The notes: generated by a model from the sequence alone, not told the origin. Shown: positions 15,209-24,198, counted from the stretch's first letter. The stretch is 64,000 bases of DNA from Stigmatella ashevillena (GCF_028368975.1 NZ_JAQNDM010000002.1:9852425-9916424); one strand, 5' to 3'. Translations and numbers: made by a program.

Positions 15209-16297
15209 ATGGCCATCCACGGCGATCTCTTTAGCTACCCCCTCCCTGAACTTCTCCAATGGCTGGACGGCTCCCGCAAGACGGGGACGTTGCAGCTCTC
15301 GTGGGAGGCGGGCGAGCGCAAGCTCTTCGTCCTCTCCGGCCAGGTCACGGCCACCTCCAGTGCCGGTCTTCGAGAGCGCGTGGCCCGGCTGTCGGAGCTG
15401 GCGCGGCTGTGCCGGGGAAACCGCGTGCTCGCGGCCTTCGACGAACTGCAACGCAACCCCGACGTGGAGGACGCCTTCCTGATGCATGGGGTGGACGTGC
15501 GGATGGTCCGGGAGATGGGCCGCGAGGAACTGGTCAGCTCGGTGATGGACCTGACCATGGCGGGCCGGGGCTCGTTCCACTGGACGGAGGACGGGGACCG
15601 GACGGGGGAGGACTGGCTTCCGTCGGACATGAGCCTCCGGGAGTTGCTGTTCGAGTCGCTGCGCTGGGTGGACGAGCACGCGGATGTGGAGCGGGCGCTG
15701 CCCATCGACGCGATGAGCGTGCGGGCCTTGGGCCCCGCCAGCCTCAGTCAGCCGTTCTTGCACCGGGCCCTCCTCACCCTGTGCGCCCAGCCTCAGAACC
15801 TGGGGAGGCTGCGGCTGTCCATGGGGGTGTCGCGCTCGTCGGTGACCCGGCGCGTGTATGACTTGCTGCGGCTGAAGCTGGTGGAGGTGGAGGGGGCGCC
15901 CCATGTGGAGGCGGACCCCGTGGTGGAGATGCTGGAGAAGGGCGCCGTGCTGGTGCGAGAGGGGCAGTTCGACTCGGCGGGCATCATCTGCGCCTCGTTG
16001 TTGGCGAGCGATCCGGCGGATCGGCGCGTGCGCGAGTTCGCACGCATGGTGCAGCGGGAGCACGTGGCGGCGCTCTACGGAGAGCTGTCCCCCGTGGCGG
16101 TGCCGGTGATGATCCATGATCCCCAGGCGATGACGCTGCTCAAGCCCGAGGAGCGGCAGATCGCCGGCCTGGTCAATGGGCACTGGGATGTCGCGACCCT
16201 GGTGCTGGCGGTGCCGGCGCGCGAGCTGGACACCCTGCGCACGCTGGCGAAGCTCACGCGCATGGGACTGCTCCAGCTCACCTCGCCGCGGCGCTGA
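15209..16297 (+). CDS. DUF4388 (PATAN-like) protein
   Basis: 362 residues. The N-terminal DUF4388 domain (MAIHGDLFSYPLPELLQWL, then SRKTGTLQLSW and LFVLSGQVTA) is followed by a helical region and a winged-helix-like segment (LSMGVSRSSVTRRVYDLLR, about residues 204-222). The C-terminal tail repeats a winged-helix-like block. DUF4388/PATAN proteins are abundant in myxobacteria and act as scaffolds in signalling and motility; the exact role is unknown here. It is transcribed divergently from the AlkP-family gene with at most about 41 bp between starts, so promoters overlap coding sequence. Confidence 0.75.
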   Translation: MAIHGDLFSYPLPELLQWLDGSRKTGTLQLSWEAGERKLFVLSGQVTATSSAGLRERVARLSELARLCRGNRVLAAFDELQRNPDVEDAFLMHGVDVRMVREMGREELVSSVMDLTMAGRGSFHWTEDGDRTGEDWLPSDMSLRELLFESLRWVDEHADVERALPIDAMSVRALGPASLSQPFLHRALLTLCAQPQNLGRLRLSMGVSRSSVTRRVYDLLRLKLVEVEGAPHVEADPVVEMLEKGAVLVREGQFDSAGIICASLLASDPADRRVREFARMVQREHVAALYGELSPVAVPVMIHDPQAMTLLKPEERQIAGLVNGHWDVATLVLAVPARELDTLRTLAKLTRMGLLQLTSPRR

Positions 16298-16313
16298 GCG
16301 GGGGAGTCCGGGG

Positions 16314-17453
16314 CTAAGCCGTCTCCGGGAGCCGGGCGTCGTTCAGCCGGGTGAAGACCTGCATCAGGAAGTAGAGGGCAAAGGCCGCGTCATCCACGCG
16401 CAGGGCCTCCACCCGCTTGGAGAGCCCCTGGAGCCGCAGCAGATCCGCGCCGTCCGTGCGCAGCAGGAAGCCCTGCTGGGCCAGCGTCCCCTCGCCGGCG
16501 AAGGCGAGGGCGCGCCGGACCGCGTCCATGCAGGAGGCCACGCAGGTGCCATACTGGCCGCTGGCGAAGGCGGCCTCGGCGGCCCGGGCGTGATCAAACA
16601 GGTCCCCTGGCGCCAGGGCGCTCGCGGGGCCCATGACGCGCTGGCCGGCGGGGGCCGGGACGGGTGCGGACAGGGGGGCCGGTGTCTCCAGCCGGGGCGC
16701 CTGGGCGGTGGCGGCCTGGGGAGGGTTCTGGCGGGGCATGAGCGAGGGCGGATGGGCCGGGAGCCCCGTCTGGGAGGAGGAGCGGGGCAGGTGCTGGCTC
16801 AGCCGTGCCTCCAGACCGGCGCCCGGGTTCTCCACCGGCGGCGCGGTGGGGCGCGGAGAGGGGACGATGCGCTTGGCGCGCAGGTCCTTGATGACCAGCC
16901 GGGTGATGGACTTGAGCGTGTCCAGGACGCCCTGGCCGCTGGTGGCGGCGGTCTCGTACTCGGGCACCCCGCGCGTGTTGAGCACCGCGCGCAGCTGCTC
17001 CACGGGCAGCGTCTTCTCGATGTCCCGCTTATTCCACTGCATCACCAGCGGAAACCGGTCCAGGCGGACGCCCTGCTCCAGCAGGTTCTCCTCCAGGTTC
17101 TGGAGCGACTCGCGGTTGGAGTCCAGGGCCTCGGGTTGCGAGTCCGCGACGAACACCACCCCGTCGGCGCCCTGGAGCACCAGCTTCCGGGTGGCGTTGT
17201 AGAAGACCTGGCCGGGCACGGTGTAGAGCGCCAACCGGACTGAGCAGTCGTTGACGCGCTCCACCTTCACCGGAAGGAAGTCGAAGAACAGCGTCCGGTC
17301 TCCCTCGGTGGCGATGGACATCATCTCGCCCCGGTGCGCTGGCCGGATCGTCTCGTAGATCTTGCGCAAGGTCGTCGTCTTGCCCGACAGGCCCGGGCCA
17401 TAGAAGACGATCTTCGCGGCCACTTCGCGGGCCATCAGGTTCACGCTGCTCAC
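16314..17453 (-). CDS. MglA-like Ras-family GTPase with C-terminal extension
   Basis: 379 residues; MglA itself is about 195. The GTPase domain covers residues 1-~195: G1 GPGLSGKTTTL (residues 19-29), switch II TVPGQVFYNATRKL and G4 QWNKRD, all very close to MglA of Myxococcus. A Pro-rich linker (~200-290) then leads to a helical tail (FDHARAAEAAFASGQYGTCV...). In this family the GTPase sets polarity and motility. The tail is probably a partner-binding module (inference). The ATG overlaps the anmK stop by 4 bp, so the two are translationally coupled. Confidence 0.88.
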   Translation of the reverse strand: MSSVNLMAREVAAKIVFYGPGLSGKTTTLRKIYETIRPAHRGEMMSIATEGDRTLFFDFLPVKVERVNDCSVRLALYTVPGQVFYNATRKLVLQGADGVVFVADSQPEALDSNRESLQNLEENLLEQGVRLDRFPLVMQWNKRDIEKTLPVEQLRAVLNTRGVPEYETAATSGQGVLDTLKSITRLVIKDLRAKRIVPSPRPTAPPVENPGAGLEARLSQHLPRSSSQTGLPAHPPSLMPRQNPPQAATAQAPRLETPAPLSAPVPAPAGQRVMGPASALAPGDLFDHARAAEAAFASGQYGTCVASCMDAVRRALAFAGEGTLAQQGFLLRTDGADLLRLQGLSKRVEALRVDDAAFALYFLMQVFTRLNDARLPETA

Positions 17454-18604
17454 GGTGTCAGCTTACCTAGAACGACTTGGCGCCTCGCGCCAGTCGCGGA
17501 CGGCACATTCGCGGGGGTTCCGGAGAGGTACTCCGCCGCCAACAGGGCGAAACAGGCTGCTTCTTTCGCGCCTTCTGGGAATCCCAGCGTGTCCAGGGGG
17601 CGCACGGACAGGGGGGCCAGCCTCTCGGTGAGTCGGCGCATCAGGTGGGGATTGCGTGTTCCTCCTCCTGAGACGTACACCGCCTCCAGTGTCCTGAAGC
17701 GGGGCAGGACGTACGTCTCGTAGGCCCGGGCCATGGACTCGACGGTGAAGGCGAGGGCCGTGGCCATCAAATCATGGGGGCGCGTTTCCGGGCGTTGCCA
17801 CAGCCGGGCCAGGAGCGCGCCGCCGAACCCCTCCCGCCCGGCGCTGCGGGGAGGGGGCTGGGCGAAGAAGGGAAGGGCCAGCAGCTCCTCCAGGAGGGCC
17901 GGGAGGACGGTGCCTTGCCGCGAGAGTTGGCCGTCGAGATCGCAGTGGAGCTCATCCCCGGTGATGCGCCGCGCCAGCCCATCCATCACCATGTTGCCGG
18001 GCCCGGTGTCGAAGGCGAGGGTGTCCTCGAGCCGGTCCCCCACGACCGCCGTGTTGGCGATGCCCCCGATGTTCTGGAACGCCCGGGCCGTTCCTGGCTT
18101 CCGGAAGAGGGCCCAGTCGAAGTAGGGGATGAGGGGCGCGCCCTCGCCGCCCGCGGCCATGTCGCGCGTGCGGAAATCGCTCACCACGGGGATGCCCGTG
18201 CGCTCGGCAATGATGGAGGCCTCTCCCAACTGGAGCGTGGAGGGGACGGGGGAGAGGCTCGCGGGGAGGTGCGCCACTGTCTGCCCATGGGAGCCGATGA
18301 CGTGGATGTCTCCGGGAGCGAGGCCCGCGTGCGCGATGACGTCCAGGGCGGCTTCGGCGAAGCGCTCGCCCAGTTCGAAGTTGAGCTCGCACAGGGTGCG
18401 TGCGTCGTTGGCCCCGAGCACCCGCTGGATGAACGCCGGGGGAAAGGGGTGGGACACGTGCGCCAGCAACTCCAGCTTTACCTGGGCGCTGGTGCCCTCC
18501 ACCCGGCAGAGGGCGGCCTCCACCGCGTCCACGCTGGTTCCGGACAGCAGCCCGACGCACAGCCGCGAGGACGGAGCAGGAGGCCCGGGAGCGCGAGAAC
18601 TCAT
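17450..18604 (-). CDS. anmK: Anhydro-N-acetylmuramic acid kinase
   Basis: 384 residues, normal length. AnmK phosphorylates 1,6-anhydro-MurNAc released by lytic transglycosylases to MurNAc-6-P. Motifs: GLLSGTSVDAVEAAL (usual form MSGTSxDGxD; here Gly to Ala and the second Asp to Glu), IGSHGQTVAHLP, LGEASIIAERTGIPVVSDFR, FQNIGGIANTAVV, FDTGPGNMVMDG and YVSGGGTRNPHLMRR. The pathway continues with MurQ, encoded 2.1 kb upstream on the same strand. It is followed with a 4-bp overlap by the MglA-like GTPase. Confidence 0.92.
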   Translation of the reverse strand: MSSRAPGPPAPSSRLCVGLLSGTSVDAVEAALCRVEGTSAQVKLELLAHVSHPFPPAFIQRVLGANDARTLCELNFELGERFAEAALDVIAHAGLAPGDIHVIGSHGQTVAHLPASLSPVPSTLQLGEASIIAERTGIPVVSDFRTRDMAAGGEGAPLIPYFDWALFRKPGTARAFQNIGGIANTAVVGDRLEDTLAFDTGPGNMVMDGLARRITGDELHCDLDGQLSRQGTVLPALLEELLALPFFAQPPPRSAGREGFGGALLARLWQRPETRPHDLMATALAFTVESMARAYETYVLPRFRTLEAVYVSGGGTRNPHLMRRLTERLAPLSVRPLDTLGFPEGAKEAACFALLAAEYLSGTPANVPSATGARRQVVLGKLTP

Positions 18605-18713
18605 GGGGGAGAGTGTATGCCCTGGCCCCGTTCTCTAGGAGGGGGAGGGATGCTGACCAGACGTTCAGTTGTCCACTGCCTTGCTCTGCCTGTGGATGAC
18701 CGGCCGGAGTGGC

Positions 18714-19775
18714 TCAGGGTGGAGGTGCTGGAGGCTCCGCGCGGACGAGGAAGGACTCCTTCCACCGCAGCTTTGACTTCAGGGTGTCCTCGCGAAGCCA
18801 GTAGGCGACCGGAACAGGGGCGCCGCTTCGCAGACCCATGATCGGAATGCCCTGGTTCTGCACGTAGGGGTTCGTGGAGATCTGGGGAAACGGGTAGGGA
18901 TCATTGAGGAGGTACCACGTTGTGGCCTGCGTCTTCAGGTAGCCGACGATCAGCGCGAGGTGCAGGGGTGGCAGGAAGCTGTTCAGGCCCGGCTCCATCA
19001 CGGCGGAGGGGGTTCCGGGATTGAGGCTCGCCACGATGGGATTTCCCTGATCGAGCTCGCGCCGCACCTCGCTCGAGTCGAGGACGGGGGTGGCGGCGGC
19101 GAAGATTCTCGGCGTCCGCCGTCCGCTGGCCATGCGCTTGCGAGGGAAGTCCGTCAGCATTCCCACGAATTCGTGGGCGCTGCCGCCCGCCATGGACTTG
19201 CAGAAGTTGCAGTTCGAGCTGCACTCGAAGCGGGGGTTGCCCGAGAACAGGGCCCGGACGATGGTGCACTGCGAGGGGAAGCCCAGCGCGTCCTCCGGCC
19301 CGAGGACGCCGTAATGGCGGAAGAGCATCTCTCCGGCGGAGAGCCAGCTCCAGACAGGTTTGGACTGGGAGGTGGGGGGAACCGGCAGCTTCTTGAGCTG
19401 GACGTCCGGATCGCGCTGGAGCAGCGCGGAGCAGGAGACAGGGCCCTGCGTCAATGTTGCTTTCCAGGTGGAGTCCTCGATGGGGCCCTGGAGTTCCGCT
19501 TGGTAGTGGTGAGGGACGTTCGCGGTGACGCGCAGCTTCTCCTCCTCGAAGGAGACGGTCTTGAGTTGCGCCGAGAGCCCCTGCTGCTGCGAGCCCATGA
19601 ATCCCTCGAAGCCTTCAGCGCCCTGGGTGATGAACACGGTCAGCACGAAGGGCTGAGGGGGCTTCTCGGAGGCGGAGGCGGGTGGAGGGCAGGTCACCGG
19701 GCCCTCCCAGAGCCCTTCCAAAGATGGGGACGCCGACAGCACTGCAGCCAGGACGAAGGGCAGGAGTGTGTTCAT
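18714..19775 (-). CDS. Exported papain-like protein with Ser at nucleophile site
   Basis: Start ATG 19775 (TTGGGAGAC upstream) gives a signal peptide MNTLLPFVLAAVLSASPS; 353 residues. Residues ~20-130 form a beta domain. The C-terminal ~220 residues resemble C39/AvrRpt2-like papain-fold peptidases, with helix VWSWLSAGEMLFRHYG, PPLHLALIVGY (His272) and TWYLLNDPYP (Asn291). The helix normally begins NWCWAA with a catalytic Cys; here the codon at 19349-19347 is AGC, giving Ser143. It is therefore probably inactive or an atypical serine enzyme. A C-x9-C-x3-C-x2-C cluster (~170-192) is present. It follows a DUF3396 gene by 24 bp. Confidence 0.65.
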   Translation of the reverse strand: MNTLLPFVLAAVLSASPSLEGLWEGPVTCPPPASASEKPPQPFVLTVFITQGAEGFEGFMGSQQQGLSAQLKTVSFEEEKLRVTANVPHHYQAELQGPIEDSTWKATLTQGPVSCSALLQRDPDVQLKKLPVPPTSQSKPVWSWLSAGEMLFRHYGVLGPEDALGFPSQCTIVRALFSGNPRFECSSNCNFCKSMAGGSAHEFVGMLTDFPRKRMASGRRTPRIFAAATPVLDSSEVRRELDQGNPIVASLNPGTPSAVMEPGLNSFLPPLHLALIVGYLKTQATTWYLLNDPYPFPQISTNPYVQNQGIPIMGLRSGAPVPVAYWLREDTLKSKLRWKESFLVRAEPPAPPP

Positions 19776-19799
19776 CGGTGTGTCTCCCAACGCGTGTTC

Positions 19800-20708
19800 T
19801 CAATCGAGGAAGCGCCGTTCCCACTGTTGACGGACATTTTCGGGAAAGTAGGCCCAGGGTTCTTGAGGGTGGTGCAACTTGGGTTCCAGCGCGCGTGCCA
19901 GTTCTCTGTAGTGCGGCAGAGGATTGCCGACATCCATGTCTCCTGCTTCCGGCCAAGGACCCAGGGTGACGGCGACGCGCCCTCCCTCCAGGGACTGGAT
20001 CGCCGTATGGGATGAATGCAGGCGGGAGCGCAGGGCTTCAGCGCCGCCGAGTTGACCGAGAGTGGGTTGACCCAAGAAAGTCAGCCATGCAGGTCCTCTC
20101 ACCTGAGTGCCGAGATGCCACGAGAGGGATTCCACATCTGCGATATCCATTCCAGGGTAGCGCAGACACAGGCGAGCCAGTTCTTCCTCGGTATGACGAA
20201 CTCCTCTGATGGCGTTGAATGAAAGGCCTGCATGTCCTGAACTGAATGGCAGCGTTGCTCCCAACGCCAAGGCCAGTTCGCGCACACGATCAGGACCTTG
20301 TGCCTCCAAGAATTCAGTGGGCAGCCAAAATCCAACGGCTGAGACGGCATGTGGTGCGGTGTCTTTCAGCTGGCGGAGATCCTTGCCGTAATACTCAAAC
20401 CGGAAACCATGAATGCCTGCAGGGTCATCCACCAGCTCAAAGCCAGGCCATCGGCTTTCGAGCATCTCGCGCCGGGTGTCTTCCCATCCTTTGGCATCCA
20501 GCTCCAGCCAATCTCCTTGATGGTCGTTTGCCCAGGCCAGTGCGTGAGTGCCCACGGCATCCAGGTATGTTTGCAATGAGTTCAGAACTTCTTGAGCGAT
20601 CTCGTGCCTGGAACGTTGCAGATAGAAGCAGATCTTCAAGCCATCGCGAATCAGCGGGATTCCGTGGCTTGAGAGGACACGGACTGGAGGATGCGTGTAC
20701 TCCCTCAT
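19800..20708 (-). CDS. DUF3396 / TsiV-like protein (second copy)
   Basis: ATG 20708 overlaps the murQ stop by 4 bp (ATGA); a longer open frame upstream is antisense-type noise inside murQ. 302 residues with the same blocks as the copy at 4107-5021: AVGFWLPTEFLEAQGPDRVR, FSSGHAGLSFNAIRG, CLRYPGMDIAD, AWLTFLGQPTLGQLGGAEAL and LGPWPEAGD. This is a cytoplasmic immunity-type family. The downstream neighbour is the papain-like exported protein, its candidate partner. Its placement inside an amino-sugar recycling operon is unexpected. Confidence 0.82.
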   Translation of the reverse strand: MREYTHPPVRVLSSHGIPLIRDGLKICFYLQRSRHEIAQEVLNSLQTYLDAVGTHALAWANDHQGDWLELDAKGWEDTRREMLESRWPGFELVDDPAGIHGFRFEYYGKDLRQLKDTAPHAVSAVGFWLPTEFLEAQGPDRVRELALALGATLPFSSGHAGLSFNAIRGVRHTEEELARLCLRYPGMDIADVESLSWHLGTQVRGPAWLTFLGQPTLGQLGGAEALRSRLHSSHTAIQSLEGGRVAVTLGPWPEAGDMDVGNPLPHYRELARALEPKLHHPQEPWAYFPENVRQQWERRFLD

Positions 20709-21613
20709 TCTTTTTTCGGCGCCAATGTCCGCAGGGACGATGTCCGTAGCCGTTTGCGCGCCTCCTGGGGCTCGAGCTTCGTGAAATGCATGGCCAGCGC
20801 CACCTTCACCTCGCCCCCTGCGGACACCAGGAGCCGTTGAGCCTCTGCCAGGGAGAGCTCCGTCAGCTCCGCCACCATGCGCGCTGCCCGTGCCCGCAGC
20901 TTCGCGTTCGTCGGGCGCACGTCCACCATCCGGCCCCGGTACACCTTGCCCAGGGAGATGAAGGCCGTGGTCGTCAGGGCATTGAGGATCAGCTTCGTTG
21001 CCGTGCCGGCCTTCAGCCGCGTGGAGCCTGCCACCACCTCCGGTCCCGTAGGCGCCAGGATCAGGATGTCCACCGAAGTCCCTCGCTGGGGTGGGTTGCA
21101 GCAGACGAGCACCGTGTGAGCTTTGCGCCGTCGCGCTTCCGCCAGGGCTCCGAGGACGTAGGGCGTGGAGGCACTGGCGGAGATGCCGCACACCACGTCC
21201 CGAGGCCCCGCTCGGAAGCGGCGCACCGCCTTGGCTCCCTCTTGCGCATCGTCCTCCGCGCCCTCCACGGCGCGCGTCATCGCCCGGCGGCCGCCGGCCA
21301 GGGCGGCCTGGACTTGCGAAGGAGGGCTTCCGAAGGTGGGGGGACACTCGCTGGCGTCCAGCACCCCCAGGCGTCCACTGGTGCCCGCTCCCACGTAGAG
21401 CAACCGGCCACCCGCCCGCAATGCATCCGCCACCGTCCGGGCCGCCTCCGCCACAATGGGAAGGGTACCTCGAACCGCTCGGATGGCTGCCAGGTCTTCT
21501 TGATGCAACCGGCGGACAATCGCCTCCGGAGACTGGAGATCGAGATCGTCCGCGCGGGGATGAAGCCGCTCGGTGGGTGGGAGCGCGGCCGGACTTCGAC
21601 GCGGCTTTCCCAC
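20705..21613 (-). CDS. murQ: N-acetylmuramic acid 6-phosphate etherase
   Basis: Start GTG 21613, 17 bp after the rpmB stop, giving 302 residues (family about 300). MurQ cleaves the lactyl ether of MurNAc-6-P to GlcNAc-6-P, the step after AnmK. SIS-domain motifs: YVGAGTSGRLGVLDASECPP, GISASASTPYVLGAL (a variant of the usual GIAASGRTPY), STRLKAGTATKLILNALTTT and VDVRPTNAKLRARA. Cytosolic. Its stop overlaps the DUF3396 ATG. Confidence 0.93.
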   Translation of the reverse strand: MGKPRRSPAALPPTERLHPRADDLDLQSPEAIVRRLHQEDLAAIRAVRGTLPIVAEAARTVADALRAGGRLLYVGAGTSGRLGVLDASECPPTFGSPPSQVQAALAGGRRAMTRAVEGAEDDAQEGAKAVRRFRAGPRDVVCGISASASTPYVLGALAEARRRKAHTVLVCCNPPQRGTSVDILILAPTGPEVVAGSTRLKAGTATKLILNALTTTAFISLGKVYRGRMVDVRPTNAKLRARAARMVAELTELSLAEAQRLLVSAGGEVKVALAMHFTKLEPQEARKRLRTSSLRTLAPKKE

Positions 21614-21630
21614 CTGTGAGCGTCCGCGAC

Positions 21631-21822
21631 TCAGGCGGCCTTTACCACCTTGCCCGCCTTGATGCAGCGGGTGCACGCCAGAACGCGCTCGGTGCGGCCC
21701 TCGACGCTGGCCCGGATCTTCTGGAGGTTCGGCAGGGTCCGCCGCTTGGTCTTGTTGTTCGCGTGGGAGACGTTGTTCCCCACCAGCGGACGCTTTCCAC
21801 AGATGTCACACTTCCACGCCAT
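21631..21822 (-). CDS. rpmB: Ribosomal protein L28 (zinc-binding form)
   Basis: 63 residues from ATG 21822 (GGAGTTGGCTGTC upstream); three codons more are open upstream. [20 protein letters not shown] and [16 protein letters not shown] place two CxxC pairs, giving the zinc-ribbon C+ form of L28. It lies at the head of a minus-strand run with murQ 17 bp downstream. Confidence 0.95.
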   Translation of the reverse strand: MAWKCDICGKRPLVGNNVSHANNKTKRRTLPNLQKIRASVEGRTERVLACTRCIKAGKVVKAA

Positions 21823-21919
21823 GACAGCCAACTCCTTGAAAACAGGGGCGATTCAGGCAGGGCCCCGAAAAGAGCGGCGGAACCTACCAGAAATCCCCTG
21901 AAAATCCAGCCGATCTGCC

Positions 21920-23431
21920 TCACCCCTTCAGGGGGTTCTTCTTCTTGAGCATTTCCTGCACGAGCCGCGCGGCGCGCATTCCCGCCAGGAACTCGCCCTC
22001 CAGGCCAAGCCCAGGCAGCACCTCGCGACCCGCAAGCAGGATGTTCTTCGCCTGCGTGCGCTGGTTCAAACCCGTGACGCCCAGGAAGGCTTCCGCCTCG
22101 AAGGAGTAGAGGGGGTGGGGCATCAGCCTGCTTCCGCGCACCCCCCCTGCGTCCAGGTAGGGCACCGAGTGCAGCACCCGCTGGTTGCGGGTGAAGGGCA
22201 TCAGCGCATCCAGGTGCGCGTCGATCCGCTGGGCCACCTTCTGGAGGTGTTCCTCGCCCAGGTCCCGTGTGCTGGCGGGGATGAACACCCCGGCGCAGAG
22301 GACCCGCAGCGCCTCGTCCTCCTTGCCGCCCGGGGTGCGCGCTGGGTGCTGCTGGATCAACATCGCGCCCAGCTCCGCGTCCTCGGTGTCCACCAGCAGC
22401 AGCTCGCCCATGCCGCGCGGCAGCGCCGCCACCGGCACCACCCAGTTCACCGCGAACAGCAGCGAGCGGGTCGTCGAGGCATCCAACTGCTCCAACAGGC
22501 CCCGGTGCCGCTTGCGGTCCGTGACGAGCCGCCGCAGGGCGCCCGAGTCCGTGGCGGCCACCAGGCACGAGGCCCGGTAGACGACGTCCGAGCGCAGCAC
22601 CTTCACGCCCTCGAAGCGGGCCCCGTCGAAGGTGAGCTCCTCGACGATGAAGCTCTCGGAGTTCTCCCGGCTGAGCACGTCCCCGCCCAGCTCGGCCAGC
22701 CGCTTGACCAGCAACTCCCTCAGCCCTTCGATGCCGCCGGGATAGCGCTGGGGCGCCTGGAGCGCCTGGGACAGGGGGCGGGTGAGGGCCAGCGGCCCGG
22801 AGGACTTGTCCAGATGGGTGAGGAAGGGCTGAAGCCCGCGCAGCAAGGCCCCGGGCGGGGTGTTGCTGGACAGCCGGGGGTGGGCCTCCAGGCCCGCGTG
22901 CTGGCGGATCTTCTTGTTGAGCTTCCACGTCTCGAGCATGCCGTCCGGGGGAAGGTTGGGCTGCTCCTTGAAGAAGGCGTCGCTGGCCTCGTGCTGGGTG
23001 GTGGTGGCGGAGAGCGCCGAGAACAGGCCCTCGGCCGTCTCGCCGAACTCGCGCCCCAGCTCCGCGCGGCGCCGCGTCAGGTCGCCGTGCAGATCCACCC
23101 GGTGGCGCGGCAGGATGAGCTGCAACTCGGGCACGTGGGGCCGCAGGTTGCGCTGAATCGTGGAGGCAAGGCCCAGCTCGGTGAAGGCCTCCTCCACCGC
23201 GGGCATGGCCTTCAGGGACGGGGTGATGGACGGGGTGTAGGGCAGCACGTAGCCCCCGTGCTCGTAGCCGGTGCCCGTGCCGTCGTGTTCGATCAACAGG
23301 ACCCGGTGGCTGCGCCGGGCCAGGAGCGCGGCCGCGAGGGCCCCGCCGATCTGGCTGCCCAGGACAATCACGTCATAGACATGCCGGGAAGGGCCCGAGG
23401 GAAGCTGGAGTCTGGCTGGTTGCGTCGCCAT
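21920..23431 (-). CDS. FAD-dependent oxidoreductase (phytoene desaturase-like)
   Basis: 503 residues. The Rossmann FAD motif DVIVLGSQIGGALAAAL plus RVLLIEHD occupies residues 20-50. A middle substrate-binding region contains YPGGIEGLRELLVKRLAELG, characteristic of the CrtI/carotenoid isomerase superfamily. The C-terminal FAD block is LAGREVLPGLGLEGEFLAG. It lacks a signal peptide. Fold assignment is firm but the substrate is unknown; carotenoid or polyprenyl chemistry is possible. A prenyltransferase/lycopene-cyclase-domain operon lies 2.3 kb away on the other strand. It ends with a Lys-rich tail (EMLKKKNPLKG). The HAD gene lies just upstream (12-bp gap). Confidence 0.8.
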   Translation of the reverse strand: MATQPARLQLPSGPSRHVYDVIVLGSQIGGALAAALLARRSHRVLLIEHDGTGTGYEHGGYVLPYTPSITPSLKAMPAVEEAFTELGLASTIQRNLRPHVPELQLILPRHRVDLHGDLTRRRAELGREFGETAEGLFSALSATTTQHEASDAFFKEQPNLPPDGMLETWKLNKKIRQHAGLEAHPRLSSNTPPGALLRGLQPFLTHLDKSSGPLALTRPLSQALQAPQRYPGGIEGLRELLVKRLAELGGDVLSRENSESFIVEELTFDGARFEGVKVLRSDVVYRASCLVAATDSGALRRLVTDRKRHRGLLEQLDASTTRSLLFAVNWVVPVAALPRGMGELLLVDTEDAELGAMLIQQHPARTPGGKEDEALRVLCAGVFIPASTRDLGEEHLQKVAQRIDAHLDALMPFTRNQRVLHSVPYLDAGGVRGSRLMPHPLYSFEAEAFLGVTGLNQRTQAKNILLAGREVLPGLGLEGEFLAGMRAARLVQEMLKKKNPLKG

Positions 23432-23443
23432 GCGGGAGACACA

Positions 23444-24157
23444 CTACACAACGTCTTCGCGGCTGGCGCCTTTCCCGTGGGGGGAGGTCCGCAGCAGGGC
23501 TTCCAGCTCGGGTGGGAGCGAGGCGAAATCCGGGGCCGTCCAGTGGGCGCCCGCCTCGCGGAGCAGCTCCGGGGGGGTGGTCGAGGTGATGCCCACCGCC
23601 ATCATCCCGGCCGCCCGGGCCGCGCGAATGCCGTTCAAGGCGTCCTCGAAGACGACGCAAGCAGCGGGCTCCACGCCAATGTCCCGGGCCGCGGCGAGGA
23701 AGATGTCCGGCGCGGGCTTGCCGTGAACCACCTCCTCCGCGCCCACCACCCGCGCGAACGTGCTCCGGATGCCCAGCCCATCGAGCACCAACTGGCGGTT
23801 CTCCGTGGGCGAGGCGGTGGCCACGGCGAGGCGGACCTCGGCGGCCCGCAGCCGGGCGATGAAGTCCTCGGCCCCGCGCATGAGCGCCAGGTGCGGGGTG
23901 TAGAGGGTCCGGTAATGGGTCTCCTTTTCCAACGCAAGCAGGGCCAACTCCTCGGAGGGCACGGGCCGGCCGAGGAGCAGGGGGAAGATCTCCTCGTTCT
24001 TCTTTCCGGCGAACTCGCGCTCGAAGCGCTCGGCGGTGGCCTCCACCCCCAGGCGCCGGGAGATGGAGACCCACGCCTCGGAGTGGAAACGCATGTTGTC
24101 GACGAGGGTGCCATCCATGTCGAAGATGGCGGCGAGCAATCGAGGGGGCGCGGTCAT
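23444..24157 (-). CDS. HAD-family phosphatase (beta-PGM-like)
   Basis: 237 residues. HAD motif I FDMDGTLVDNM, cap-domain region with FAGKKNEEIFPLLLGR, motif II ATASPTENR, the motif III Lys in VHGKPAPDIFLAAA, and motif IV VFEDALNGIRAARAAGM. This is the subfamily of sugar-phosphate phosphatases and phosphoglucomutases. The substrate cannot be read from sequence. It sits 12 bp upstream of the FAD oxidoreductase and about 40 bp downstream of the permease, so it is likely co-transcribed. Confidence 0.88.
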   Translation of the reverse strand: MTAPPRLLAAIFDMDGTLVDNMRFHSEAWVSISRRLGVEATAERFEREFAGKKNEEIFPLLLGRPVPSEELALLALEKETHYRTLYTPHLALMRGAEDFIARLRAAEVRLAVATASPTENRQLVLDGLGIRSTFARVVGAEEVVHGKPAPDIFLAAARDIGVEPAACVVFEDALNGIRAARAAGMMAVGITSTTPPELLREAGAHWTAPDFASLPPELEALLRTSPHGKGASREDVV

Positions 24158-24198
24158 GCCCCTTGCTTATCGTGTCTGCCCTGGGGCGGGGAGCTTTC

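Noticed and set aside
19800-21347. A 515-residue frame fusing upstream sequence to the DUF3396 protein
   Set aside because: The upstream third is out of frame inside murQ. The DUF3396 ATG overlapping the murQ stop explains the real gene.
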